Shown here piece by piece: positions 25,785 to 34,669 of a stretch of DNA of 64,000 bases. The position numbers and the translations under genes are program-made. Every line of letters begins with the position of its first letter. Position 1 is the first letter of the stretch. Location: contig CANMFO010000001.1 in assembly GCA_947497245.1 (NCBI GenBank), positions 992,001 through 1,056,000 on the forward strand. Direction: 5' to 3'. The DNA is from an uncultured Flavobacteriaceae bacterium (lineage in GTDB: Bacteria; Bacteroidota; Bacteroidia; Flavobacteriales; Flavobacteriaceae). The notes under the pieces were generated by a model. The model was not told the DNA's origin and did no database searches. It was given only the letters and a program-made list of their open reading frames with translations.

Positions 25785-27712
25785 ATGGGAACGTTTAAAA
25801 TTACCGTGGTTCCATTTCCAGGGTTGGAATCCACCGTGAAGGACCCCCCTATTTTCTGGATTCTGTTGTCGATGTTCTTCAAGCCGACGCCCGGTAAGGT
25901 CGTTTTTGTGTCATATCCTATCCCATCGTCCTCATAAATTACGTTCAGGGTTTCGCCCTCCTCGGAGAACTGTATGTTCACATTACTGGCCTCCCCGTGC
26001 TTCAAGGTATTGGTGAGCAGTTCCTGAAGGATTCTAAAAAGCTGGAGCTCTATAAAGTTCTTGATATTTTGCTTCAGGTCGATATTGACCACTTCCACAT
26101 TTAGCTTCTTTGTCGATTTCAATCGGTTGGCAACGATGTTCACCGCGGGGATCAACCCCTTGTCTATCATCGCAGTGGCGTTCTTTTGGTGCGAGATGTT
26201 GCGCACATCATCGTACGATTCGTCCAAGATCGTCTTTATTTTTCCATAGAGCCCCTTGTCCACTTTTTTGATGTTCTCCACAAACAGTTTCAGGGTAGAC
26301 AGCTTCCCCCCCAAACTGTCGTGCAGATCTTCCGCGATGCGCTGCCGTTCCTTCTCCTGGCCCTCGATCATGGCATCCAATCCAATGAGTTCCTGCTCCT
26401 TCAACAAGCGCTCCACCCTTTGGCGTTCCAGTTCCTGCCGCTGCTCGGCGATGATTCGCTTTTTTTTGGAATTCTTCAACCACGCGTATACCAGCACCAA
26501 ACCGATGGCCAAAAGACCCAGTAGAATGTACAGCAGATTTCGGTTCTGCTTCCTTTTGATATCGGTCTTAAGATTTACGTTTTTGAGGTCCAGTATTTCC
26601 CGTTCTTTTTTTTCGGTCTCGTACTTAGTGGAGATTTCGGCAATGGCCTTTTGGTTTTCAACTTTTAAGATACTGTCGTTCAGCGCGGTCTTCCGGTCCG
26701 CATATTCCAATGCCTGCTTGTAATCGCCCAGGTTTTTATGGGCATTGGACAGATTGTTGAGCGTGGTACTTTCATTGGTGCCCTGGCCAAATTCAAGGGC
26801 CTTGCTCAAATACGGGATCGCTTTTCTGGAATGGCCCTGTTGTAGGTATAGGTAGCCCAGGTTGTTGTACAAGGTCCCAATCCCATCGTTGTTCTTCGTC
26901 TCGTTCCGGATGGCCAGGGCCTGGGAAAGGAATTTTTCCGATTGGGTGAAGTCCGACTCCAAGTACATATTGCCCAGATTGTTGTAGATCCTCGCCAATG
27001 AAAATTTGTCGTTTCTTTGCTTCGCCAGGTCCTCGGCCTCCAAAAGATAGGTCCGGGCCTTGAGCGTATCGCCTAGTTTCAAAAATTGTCCTGCCAGGTT
27101 GGGCAATGTGACCACTTTATAGGGCACCATGTTCCGCGCATTGAAGATGTGCAACGCCTTTTCGCCGTACTGTATGGCCTTTTCGGAATCCCCAAGCTCG
27201 CCAAAGGCGGAGGAAACATTGCTGTAGCATTTGGCCATATTGATGCTGTCCTTGATGTTCTCAAAAAAAGCGGCCCCGTCTATCAAGGTGTTGACGGCCC
27301 CCTTGTAATCGCCCTTTCTCAGCTGAACGGCGCCCAGGCTAATACTCACGGAAGCTGCCTTGTCCTCCAACCCCAAGGATTTTAGCAGATCGATCGATTC
27401 TTTGAAGTGAAAGGAAGCGGAATCGAGTTTGGTCATATAGAAATACGCCCTGCCCAATTGGTTGCTGGCCTCGCTCTTTAGGGAATCATTGTCATACTCC
27501 AGGGCATATTGGGCAAATTGTCGGCTCTTCGCGATGTCGATCCGTTCATAGACTTTCGAGAGCTGTAAGTGGATCCTGGCCCGCTCCCCTGCTACCTGGG
27601 TGCTTTCCAAGAGGGTCATTAAACTGTCCGCTTGTTGGTTTTGGCCAAATCCCGCGGAAAGCACCAAAAAACAGAAAAGGGGAAGTAGGTTACGCAATGC
27701 CTTGTTTATCAT
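25781..27712 (-). CDS. TPR-containing sensor histidine kinase (HisKA_3 type)
   Basis: A 643-residue kinase. A signal peptide (to about residue 23) leads to a periplasmic region of about eight TPR-like repeats (for example ARIYNNLGNMYLESD and GTLYNNLGYLYLQQG), then a coiled coil and one membrane helix (about 394-412, LLYILLGLLAIGLVLVYAWL). The cytoplasmic part has the H-box EKERQRIAEDLHDSLGG with His near 464, the N-box ELLTNTLKHG and glycine boxes YEDDGIGYD and PGVGLKNIDNRI. This is the usual Bacteroidota pairing of a TPR sensor kinase with a LuxR regulator. The sensed signal is probably an envelope or protein cue bound by the TPRs, which is inference. Confidence 0.95.
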   Translation of the reverse strand: MINKALRNLLPLFCFLVLSAGFGQNQQADSLMTLLESTQVAGERARIHLQLSKVYERIDIAKSRQFAQYALEYDNDSLKSEASNQLGRAYFYMTKLDSASFHFKESIDLLKSLGLEDKAASVSISLGAVQLRKGDYKGAVNTLIDGAAFFENIKDSINMAKCYSNVSSAFGELGDSEKAIQYGEKALHIFNARNMVPYKVVTLPNLAGQFLKLGDTLKARTYLLEAEDLAKQRNDKFSLARIYNNLGNMYLESDFTQSEKFLSQALAIRNETKNNDGIGTLYNNLGYLYLQQGHSRKAIPYLSKALEFGQGTNESTTLNNLSNAHKNLGDYKQALEYADRKTALNDSILKVENQKAIAEISTKYETEKKEREILDLKNVNLKTDIKRKQNRNLLYILLGLLAIGLVLVYAWLKNSKKKRIIAEQRQELERQRVERLLKEQELIGLDAMIEGQEKERQRIAEDLHDSLGGKLSTLKLFVENIKKVDKGLYGKIKTILDESYDDVRNISHQKNATAMIDKGLIPAVNIVANRLKSTKKLNVEVVNIDLKQNIKNFIELQLFRILQELLTNTLKHGEASNVNIQFSEEGETLNVIYEDDGIGYDTKTTLPGVGLKNIDNRIQKIGGSFTVDSNPGNGTTVILNVPI

Positions 27713-27737
27713 GGTATTAAATTTATCACATTTTTGC

Positions 27738-28388
27738 TTAATACAGTATTTTTAGTTTTTTGAGCATTTCAAAGGGAATTTTGGTCGCATAGGAACGGAG
27801 CATAAAACCACCCATCTTGAGCTTGGGGTCAAAACTGGAATACACGCTGATCCATACTTTGTTCTTGGATTGACGGACCAGCCATTTCGATTCAAAATCA
27901 TGGATCCGGATGTTCTTTTTATGGTCGGGTACGGCATCGGGTTCGGAAGTAAAGTCAATGGTCACGGTGTTTCTATCGATATGCTGTTTTTTGACCAAGA
28001 GGTTCACATCCCTGTTCTTGAACGGCCATTGCGATTTAAATGTCTGGTACAGATAGGTTTGGCCATTTTTTTGCCACATTTTGGATTGGAGACAGTTGTA
28101 TACCCATTCGCTATGGTTCGCATAGTCCATAAAGAAATCGAGCACGTTCTCCATGTCCGGTTCGTTGATCACGGTAGTGGCCTTGTATTCGATGTACCCT
28201 TTTTTGGGGCTTTCCTTGTTATAGACCTGAATGCCCTCACTATCTTTTACCAATCGAAAATCTTCATCATTGGTCCGAACTTGTGCCCTTCCGTCCTCTT
28301 GCTGGCAAAAAGCGCGCCCCGGCCCAAGTAGGCAGCAAAGAACCAAGAGTATTTTGAGGGCTGTTCCTTTTGGTGACATATAGTTCAT
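27738..28388 (-). CDS. START-domain secreted protein
   Basis: The ATG at 28388 overlaps the stop of the upstream gene (ATGA), so the two are translationally coupled; the longer frame from 28490 would run through the end of that gene. The 216-residue product has a signal peptide (ILLVLCCLLGPGRAFCQ) and a START/Bet v1-like lipid-binding fold: RLVKDSEGIQVYNKES, then EYKATTVINEP, WVYNCLQSKMWQ and a long C-terminal helix. Such proteins bind hydrophobic ligands in the periplasm. The ligand is unknown. It lies 25 bp upstream of the kinase gene on the same strand and could belong to the same transcript. Confidence 0.8.
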   Translation of the reverse strand: MNYMSPKGTALKILLVLCCLLGPGRAFCQQEDGRAQVRTNDEDFRLVKDSEGIQVYNKESPKKGYIEYKATTVINEPDMENVLDFFMDYANHSEWVYNCLQSKMWQKNGQTYLYQTFKSQWPFKNRDVNLLVKKQHIDRNTVTIDFTSEPDAVPDHKKNIRIHDFESKWLVRQSKNKVWISVYSSFDPKLKMGGFMLRSYATKIPFEMLKKLKILY

Positions 28389-29197
28389 TTTTGCAAGCAT
28401 GGTACGGGAGTGGCCTCTATCCACTGTTGTCCGTCCGTAGGACCCGAAACTTCCCCGGGTGATCGACACCCGCGAAATACATATTCGCAAAGGGTTTTTA
28501 CGATATGTTCCCGCTCTGGCATCAGGTGGTCCTGCAGATAGGTATCAAAAAAGTCCGGGGGCAAAAGAGCGCCTTTTGAAAAGGCCAGTATTTTACCCGC
28601 CAAATGGTCTATGTCCGCACAGGAGACCTGGGCTTCCAGTCCGGCCTTTACGGCATAGCCCCTTCCATCGGTGCTGTGCCCGACAGTTAGGGAACTGCGA
28701 TAATGGCCCAGGCCGCGCAGCCCTACGGCCAAAGATTCATAGTGATTTTGTGTCTTTCGGGAGGCTACGGCCAAAACTATGGGGACCTTTACCTTACTCC
28801 CCATCCATTGCAAAAACCTGGGGATCGATTTGTGGGGATACTGCTGTTTTTCGAGGGTTTCCCGACAGTTTTCGGACACCAATTTCACCGATAAATGAAG
28901 CAATCCAAAGCTTTTGATTCCTTCATCGCGCTGTATATGGGCCATCAAATGGTCCAGATCTTTCTTTAAATGCGGAGAGGTCCTTTTAAAGACATGTTCC
29001 GGAACCTCTAGGGCGCCACCTTCATTTTGCACCACCTTTTCGAAAAGGTCCACCTGCAGATGGATACTTCTATGAAAGAGCGGCAACCCATCGAACCGAT
29101 GGTCCATCCATTCGGTTAGGGTTCCAAAATCCGTAGTGGCTGGAAGTTCGAAGGCAAGCTGGTCCAAGCTGCCGAAGTTGGCTTTCTGTGATGTCAT
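28385..29197 (-). CDS. Protein of unknown function coupled to the START-domain gene
   Basis: A 270-residue protein I do not recognise. No signal peptide or membrane segment is seen, so it is probably cytoplasmic. Cysteines are concentrated in the last 60 residues (TLCEYVFRGC and VPCLQK), and a VLAVASRKTQNHYESL strand-helix is in the middle. The stop codon overlaps the START-domain start by the ATGA arrangement, a strong sign that the two products act together. It is divergent from the lipoprotein pair at 29469. The function cannot be named from sequence. Confidence 0.6.
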   Translation of the reverse strand: MTSQKANFGSLDQLAFELPATTDFGTLTEWMDHRFDGLPLFHRSIHLQVDLFEKVVQNEGGALEVPEHVFKRTSPHLKKDLDHLMAHIQRDEGIKSFGLLHLSVKLVSENCRETLEKQQYPHKSIPRFLQWMGSKVKVPIVLAVASRKTQNHYESLAVGLRGLGHYRSSLTVGHSTDGRGYAVKAGLEAQVSCADIDHLAGKILAFSKGALLPPDFFDTYLQDHLMPEREHIVKTLCEYVFRGCRSPGEVSGPTDGQQWIEATPVPCLQK

Positions 29198-29468
29198 AGG
29201 TCGTTTTTTAGGGGTATTCCCTGATTATGGTACCTTCCACCCTATCGTTGGCCTCCCTGCGTCCCAAGGATATTCCTGGCCGTACATCCCAAAGATTTCC
29301 GCAGCAGCGTATGGGCCAAAAATGGAGGCACCGACAAGGGCAAATGGGAAATCGGTTTCATGGCTGTAATGTATTTTGGGACGGCGCTAAAAAAAATACC
29401 TAATGTTAGGTATTTCAATCAGTGGACATCGGCAATACTTTAGTGGCATCAACCAAAAATCAAAGATT

Positions 29469-30038
29469 ATGGGAACCTTAAGGTCATTTTTATTTCTGAT
29501 ACTGCTGCTGCCGCTATTTAGTTGCGATGAACTCGAAGAGCTATTGGAAGAAGAGTTCGATGTGGAAGTTTCGTTCACTCGGTTCATTACCGTGGACATC
29601 CAGCCGGAGTCCAGTCCCGAAGAGGCGGTAAACTTTGCGGAGAGCGCGGTCATCAACTTGACAACTGCGCCTGAAATTGACGATATTACCGATGACCGCA
29701 CACAACTACAATCGATCAAGATACACAGGATACGGTACTTCTACAAAGATGTGGAGGGAAACGAAAACGCCGTTGTTGCTGCGGAATTCCTCATTCCGCT
29801 GATCATTACCGCACCCGACAGATTTGATACGCCCCAAGTCAATCTTGCCGAAGCGGACGGGAACAACACCCTCTATACGATCGATGGCAATTTCACCAAT
29901 ATAAACGGACTTTTGAACAATCTAACAGGGTTTAGTACGATTGAACTGCAATATGTCGGTAGCGTGTCCGATAATCCCATAGAATTTACGGTAGACGTCA
30001 CCATTGATGCCACCTTGACGGCAAAAATAGAGATCTGA
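29469..30038 (+). CDS. Small lipoprotein, paralogue 1
   Basis: The ATG at 29469 (MGTLRSFLFLILLLPLFSC) starts a lipoprotein signal whose lipobox LFSC gives the lipid Cys; the longer frame from 29403 adds 22 residues with no signal character. The mature protein starts CDELEELLEEEFD, acidic and helical, followed by beta-rich sequence ending FTVDVTIDATLTAKIEI. No known domain is recognised. It is one of two tandem paralogues with the same order of segments; the second starts 89 bp downstream. The pair is probably exposed on the cell envelope. The spacer upstream (29198-29468) carries no feature I can name. Confidence 0.7.
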   Translation: MGTLRSFLFLILLLPLFSCDELEELLEEEFDVEVSFTRFITVDIQPESSPEEAVNFAESAVINLTTAPEIDDITDDRTQLQSIKIHRIRYFYKDVEGNENAVVAAEFLIPLIITAPDRFDTPQVNLAEADGNNTLYTIDGNFTNINGLLNNLTGFSTIELQYVGSVSDNPIEFTVDVTIDATLTAKIEI

Positions 30039-30127
30039 CACCCGATACGAAGACGTGAAAGTAATACGACCAACCCCGGGATCGGCTCTCGATGTCCGAA
30101 TAATGATAATTTTTTAATAGACCTATA

Positions 30128-30700
30128 ATGAAAAAACGGATAGTAGCCCTTTGTTTGATATTGTTGTTTCCGCTTCTGGCCTGTGATGCCCTGGAAGAGC
30201 TTGTAGAGCAAGAGTTTGATGAGAACATTTCTTTTGTGTTGAGTTTTGGTGTCGATTCGGAGGCAACAGGAAATCCGGATGAAGAGGTCAGTCTAAACAC
30301 CACTTCAAATTCCTATTTTATTGCCGAAGACCCCAACATCCGGGGAATCATCAATGACCCGAATGAAATTAAAAAAATTAAGATCAATAGCATCCGGTAC
30401 GAATACAAAAACTTCTCGGGCAATGTGGATGCCAAGGTGGTAAGTGCTTTTTCCATCGGCATTGGATTTGGGCAAGATGAGATTTTCACAACACCATCGA
30501 CCAATGTAGCACAGGCCGCTTTGCTCGGGGAACTGTTCACCCTTGAGGGCAACTTAGATAAAGTGAGTGATTTTGCCACGGAATCGGGTGGTGTGCAAAT
30601 GCTGCATGGCGGATCCGCAACACATAACCCCGTAAATTTTGTTACGGAGGTTACCATCAATGTTACCGTGACCATTCAAGTCGATGTCAGCAATCTCTAG
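30128..30700 (+). CDS. Small lipoprotein, paralogue 2
   Basis: A 190-residue lipoprotein with signal MKKRIVALCLILLFPLLAC and mature start CDALEELVEQEFD, matching the CDELEELLEEEFD start of the preceding gene. Shared later segments include IKKIKINSIRYEYKN versus LQSIKIHRIRYFYKD, and a beta-rich end with repeated NVTVTIQVDV. It is clearly a diverged tandem duplicate. No enzymatic motif is visible; an envelope structural or binding role is possible. Its stop lies 10 bp from the convergent TAP-like hydrolase stop, with no space for an independent terminator. Confidence 0.7.
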   Translation: MKKRIVALCLILLFPLLACDALEELVEQEFDENISFVLSFGVDSEATGNPDEEVSLNTTSNSYFIAEDPNIRGIINDPNEIKKIKINSIRYEYKNFSGNVDAKVVSAFSIGIGFGQDEIFTTPSTNVAQAALLGELFTLEGNLDKVSDFATESGGVQMLHGGSATHNPVNFVTEVTINVTVTIQVDVSNL

Positions 30701-30710
30701 CGCCTTTGTA

Positions 30711-32171
30711 CTACTCCACATGTAGATCCAATCCGGCCTGTATTTCCTTGGGCACTTCATAGGTCAAGGGGTCGGCTGCGGACAGGTACCCCATCATTAT
30801 CGGAGCCAGTTCGTCCAAAACCTCCCGGTACAGATCGTGCGAACCATGTCTTACCCGTAAGAGCCGTGCATTCTCAAAATTGGCCATGATCTCCCTCCCG
30901 TTTTTTAGGGGCGTCCGGGCGTCTTGGGTACCGCAGATGAGCAATAGGGGTACAATGGAGCTGAAATTTGGCTCCAGTGCGCCGCCCACGTCCGCTAGGG
31001 GCATCAGATCGCAAACTTCAAAGATCACATTGTTCAGCACGTCCCCCAAGATGGCGTCCTTGGCCTGCTCCGATACCGTTTCCTTTCGTTCCGAGGCATG
31101 GCCGGAAGCGCAATCCGTGAGTGCTGCCATTAAACTGACACTTTGGTTGTACCGAAAATGGACGGCATAGTTGGCCAGCCAGGAATAATCTCCGGATTTC
31201 ATCTGCAAATAATGACGGGGCAGTGCCCTATACCCCATTCTGCCCAGGGCCATTCCGGTGGCCAACTGCAGATCGTACTTGCCCAATACGATCTTGACCG
31301 GATCACCACTGGCCGGGTGCGCGACCTCTGCCGTGATCGGCGATCTTTCCAAATCTTGGAGCACCTCCCTTACCAAAGTGGTGAACGAGGGGATCTTTTG
31401 GGACCATACGCTATCCGTCCGTACCAGGTCCGACAGTTGGACAAGGACCTTGTCCACCGCATAGGGAAGTTTGAGGGTGTGCTGTAGGCCCTCGGGACTG
31501 TCCAACAAAATCCGGTCCACGCGATCGGGATATTTTTTTGCATACATCAGCGCGTGATGGGCACCGAAACTTCCCCCGAAAAGCATGATCTTATCATAGG
31601 AAAGGAACTTCCTAACGGCCTCGATGTCCTCCGCCATGGCCACCACATTATAGCCACTAAAGTCACGCTGTTCTTTTCGCCAATGGGCTATGCAGTCCGC
31701 AATGTATTTCCGGTAATGCCGTCTAAAACTTTCCTTTTCCAGCGGAGCGTCCATGGGGAGTTGTAACGAATCCGGGCAGCTCAGCTTGGGTGCCGACCGA
31801 CCATTGCCCCGCTGGTCCACCAACACCACATCGCTGCGGGCCGCAAAGGACGCCAATAGGGGCGCAAACTCCTGCAAGCGTTCCAAGGCTGAGGGATCGT
31901 CCCCGGGCCCGCCCTCGAAAATAAAAATGGGCGGCAATGGACTCGGATGTTCCGTTTTCATCCTAAAGAATGGAAGTTCAATACTTTTCGATTTCGGATC
32001 ATTGCGGTTTTCCGGAACGCGGAGGTGCCCCATCTCCCCGGGATAGGATTTGCCATTCCCGGCTTTAATGGTAGTAGTTTCCAATATGGCCTGGGAACCC
32101 GGGATGTTTTGACCTCGACAGCTGGCGGAACATAGCAGTGCCATCACGCCTAAAACTAAGTGCTTCTTCAT
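30711..32171 (-). CDS. TAP-like alpha/beta hydrolase lipoprotein (peptidase-like)
   Basis: The ATG at 32171 (MKKHLVLGVMALLCSASC) gives a lipoprotein signal; the longer frame from 32252 is rejected. The 486-residue product has an alpha/beta hydrolase fold with the oxyanion segment FEGGPGDDPSAL, the nucleophile elbow LFGGSFGAHHALMYA (Ser in GGSFG), the acid in LLICGTQDARTP and the His in VRHGSHDLY. The order and the C-terminal TAP-like part match tripeptidyl aminopeptidase/proline iminopeptidase relatives. It is probably an envelope peptidase that trims small peptides. Its upstream region shares a 64-bp module with that of the M61 peptidase. Confidence 0.85.
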   Translation of the reverse strand: MKKHLVLGVMALLCSASCRGQNIPGSQAILETTTIKAGNGKSYPGEMGHLRVPENRNDPKSKSIELPFFRMKTEHPSPLPPIFIFEGGPGDDPSALERLQEFAPLLASFAARSDVVLVDQRGNGRSAPKLSCPDSLQLPMDAPLEKESFRRHYRKYIADCIAHWRKEQRDFSGYNVVAMAEDIEAVRKFLSYDKIMLFGGSFGAHHALMYAKKYPDRVDRILLDSPEGLQHTLKLPYAVDKVLVQLSDLVRTDSVWSQKIPSFTTLVREVLQDLERSPITAEVAHPASGDPVKIVLGKYDLQLATGMALGRMGYRALPRHYLQMKSGDYSWLANYAVHFRYNQSVSLMAALTDCASGHASERKETVSEQAKDAILGDVLNNVIFEVCDLMPLADVGGALEPNFSSIVPLLLICGTQDARTPLKNGREIMANFENARLLRVRHGSHDLYREVLDELAPIMMGYLSAADPLTYEVPKEIQAGLDLHVE

Positions 32172-32203
32172 AGTAAATCGGTTTTGATCGATGAATGATG
32201 GGT

Positions 32204-32267
32204 ACAATACTAGGAAATCCAACAAGGTGGTATGGAAATCCCTTGTTCGCATTTACAAATCAGAACA
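32204..32267 (-). promoter_or_regulatory. Conserved promoter module upstream of the TAP-like hydrolase
   Basis: On the minus strand, TGTTCTGATTTGTAAATGC is followed at the same spacing as at 49713-49650 by CTAGTATTGT. TAGTATTG resembles a -7 box (TAnnTTTG) with one mismatch. The module ends 33 bp before the start codon. The rest of 32172-32467 holds no gene. Confidence 0.6.
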
Positions 32268-32467
32268 AGGGCAGCGGTCATGCCATGGGCCGGTTTGCGG
32301 TTCGCCAAGGGTTCCATCGGTTTTGCAAAATATTGGAACGGCAACCCGTTGCGGGAAAAGGGCGGTTCAGGATCTGCACAGGATGTGGTTGAAATGTTCT
32401 AGCGACACAGAAACAGGACGATTAGTAAAATGTGGGCCCCGCTTTCGACATACCGGAAAAAAACCTT

Positions 32468-33400
32468 CTATCCCCTATAGGTTTCCGTATCGAACTTCAC
32501 AATATAATGGTTGAAGTAACTATTTGCCCCGGGGCTGTTCCTGCTGCTTGTAAAAATCAGGTATTTCCCATCTTCCGTCACGTACGGACTGCCGTCGTAC
32601 CCTTCCGAATTGATGTCCGGGCCCAGCGATTTGGGATCGCTCCATTTGTTTTCCCCAATGTGAAAGGTGATGTACAGATCGGAAAAGCCCATATTGTCCT
32701 CCCGGTCGAAGCCGGCAAAGATCAGGTATTCCTTGTCCGGCGCCACAAAGGCATCCCCTTCAAAACGACCTATGGAATTCACGTTGGGCGGAAGTGCCAC
32801 GGGCGTGCCGTACCGTCCACCTTCATAAGGGGCAAAAAAAATGTTCGAATTTCGGGTCCCGTCCATGGGCTGCAGCGAATAAAAAAGGGTGCCGTCCCGG
32901 GTCTTCCACGGATATCCTACCCCCGTCGCATTCGGAAATACGATTTCCGGTTCGCTCCAGCCCTCCGATCGTTTGTGGGATTGCCACAACTGAAAATGCG
33001 TGGTCACACTGTCCTTGTTCACCCGGTATGGGAGGTTCGACATAAATATCAAGTGATCGCCCCGCGGGTTGACATAGGGATCGGAATAGTTGTAAATCGT
33101 ATCAAAGGGAATGGGTTCGGGTTTCGAAAAACGGCTGCCATCGAACTCTTGGGAGACCAATCGCGCCCGGTTGGGCAACTGTTGGCAGTAAAAGATCTTC
33201 CGATTGTTTTGGGCGAATACGTTGTTCCATTGCATACCATCGATGGAAATCTCACCCGGAAACAACTTTACCGGGGTCTCGGCGCGCTCATATTGCGACA
33301 AGGGATCTGTAGGGGCTGCCAACTGTCCATAGGAAGATACAAAAACAAGGAGGAGGATGGGAAAAAGGAACTGGGAGGAATTTCTTATCGGATTTTTCAT
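32468..33400 (-). CDS. Secreted PD40 beta-propeller protein
   Basis: The ATG at 33400 (MKNPIRNSSQFLFPILLLVFVSSYGQ) gives a signal peptide; the longer frame from 33631 runs without coding character and into the PIG-L gene. The 310-residue mature chain consists of WD40-like PD40 blades: SDPYVNPRGDHLIFMSN, YPWKTRDGTLFYSLQ, FEGDAFVAPDKEYLIFAG and DGSPYVTEDGKYLIFTSSR. No catalytic domain is present, so it is likely a periplasmic or surface propeller that binds a partner. It lies among other secreted hydrolases, each probably transcribed separately. Confidence 0.75.
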   Translation of the reverse strand: MKNPIRNSSQFLFPILLLVFVSSYGQLAAPTDPLSQYERAETPVKLFPGEISIDGMQWNNVFAQNNRKIFYCQQLPNRARLVSQEFDGSRFSKPEPIPFDTIYNYSDPYVNPRGDHLIFMSNLPYRVNKDSVTTHFQLWQSHKRSEGWSEPEIVFPNATGVGYPWKTRDGTLFYSLQPMDGTRNSNIFFAPYEGGRYGTPVALPPNVNSIGRFEGDAFVAPDKEYLIFAGFDREDNMGFSDLYITFHIGENKWSDPKSLGPDINSEGYDGSPYVTEDGKYLIFTSSRNSPGANSYFNHYIVKFDTETYRG

Positions 33401-33549
33401 GACCACCAAAATAGCGATCACCTCCCCTATTTTATGGTAACGATTTGTTAAACTTTTCCCAGTTCCAAGACCTTTAACAATTGAGATCAAAAAAACCGGT
33501 CCGGGCCAAGATCCATCTTCCCATTGGACACCAACAAAAATACAATTCC

Positions 33550-34533
33550 TTATTTGCTTACGGCGTGTTCCTCGATATAGTCCTTCAATTTTGAAGGTTC
33601 GTGACCGATATAGTGAAACCGCTCCGCCCAATCCAGTCCGTAGGGTTTACCGATTTCCTTATCCGAAGGCACGCCCCGCATACGTTGAGAGTCGATATCC
33701 AGGACAAAATGTTCAATGTATTTCCGATTTGCCGTTTGGTCATCGTTTCCTAAAATGGGCAGGTGTTTCCCCTCTTTGGAAAGGCTGTCCCGAAGTCTGG
33801 CCCCGGCCTCCCCTCCGGGCCCTTGTGTCACTATTACGGCATTGGCCTCAATTTTACGGTCAATGGTCTGGGTGGTCTCCACAATCCGATTGACCAATTG
33901 CGGGCCTCGGGCAAAATAATAGCGTTCCCTAGCGGTGTGCGGAGCTAATCCGGCTTCAAAATGCTCCGGATAATCAAGTCTCCCGCCCGCCATCCATCGG
34001 GCAGATTCCACGGCCATAGCGGTGATGTAGTGGTCCGGGTTTTCCTCATAATGTCCCCAGGGGTCGTAGGTTATGATAGTATCCACCTTTAACAATCGGA
34101 ACAGAAAAATGAGGCGTCCCCTCAACTCCTGGATACTGATATTGTCCATTCTGTGGTTTCTGTACCCCAGATCGTACACCTTCTGCAGACCCAATGCCTT
34201 GGCGGCCCGTTGGTTATCCCTTTCATTGTTTTGGATCACTTCGCCCACAGTGGCCCCTTGCCCCGCATGATCATCGTTGCTCGTACGGATCAGGTATCCA
34301 GTGTATCCTTCGCTAATCAGTTTGGCCACCGTTCCCCCTGCAAACAGGGCAATATCGTCGTTATGGGGTTGGATGGCGGCCAATACCTTGCCCTTGTGCG
34401 GTTTTCCCGGCACGTGCTTTTCCACGATGATCGTATCCGTATTGTTCAGTTTCTGGGTGGACTCAAAGGATTTCGGGAAGGCGGGCATAAGACCCATGGC
34501 AACACCTTTACCAATAAATGATCTTCTTTCCAT
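33550..34533 (-). CDS. PIG-L family deacetylase with Tat-like signal
   Basis: The ATG at 34533 gives MERRSFIGKGVAMGL, a twin-arginine-like export signal; the frame can be extended 11 residues to 34566, which hides the motif at the terminus. The 327-residue enzyme carries the zinc site of PIG-L deacetylases: PHNDDIALFAGG near residue 57, and the second ligand in NPDHYIT. Family members remove acetyl groups from N-acetylglucosamine-type or other amide-linked substrates. Possible substrates here are cell-wall or extracellular sugars. It is a single-gene unit between two propeller genes. Confidence 0.85.
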   Translation of the reverse strand: MERRSFIGKGVAMGLMPAFPKSFESTQKLNNTDTIIVEKHVPGKPHKGKVLAAIQPHNDDIALFAGGTVAKLISEGYTGYLIRTSNDDHAGQGATVGEVIQNNERDNQRAAKALGLQKVYDLGYRNHRMDNISIQELRGRLIFLFRLLKVDTIITYDPWGHYEENPDHYITAMAVESARWMAGGRLDYPEHFEAGLAPHTARERYYFARGPQLVNRIVETTQTIDRKIEANAVIVTQGPGGEAGARLRDSLSKEGKHLPILGNDDQTANRKYIEHFVLDIDSQRMRGVPSDKEIGKPYGLDWAERFHYIGHEPSKLKDYIEEHAVSK

Positions 34534-34669
34534 ACGGGCAAGATTGCAGTTATCCAAATATAACACATTATAACGGTCCTCGCTTCCCAGCGGCGCCGGA
34601 AAAAAGACCTATTCAATTGAATTACAGATGGTTTGTGTCCGAAGCTCTGGCCTGCACTGTCCCCGCCAT

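Noticed and set aside
25110-25937. 275-codon plus-strand frame over the response regulator
   Set aside because: It lies antisense to a clear response regulator and has no recognisable domain.
32191-32514. 107-codon plus-strand frame between the TAP-like and PD40 genes
   Set aside because: It spans the promoter module of the TAP-like gene and lacks any coding signal.
32432-33451. 339-codon plus-strand frame over the PD40 protein
   Set aside because: The minus-strand product has signal peptide and propeller blades; the plus-strand frame is a codon-bias shadow.
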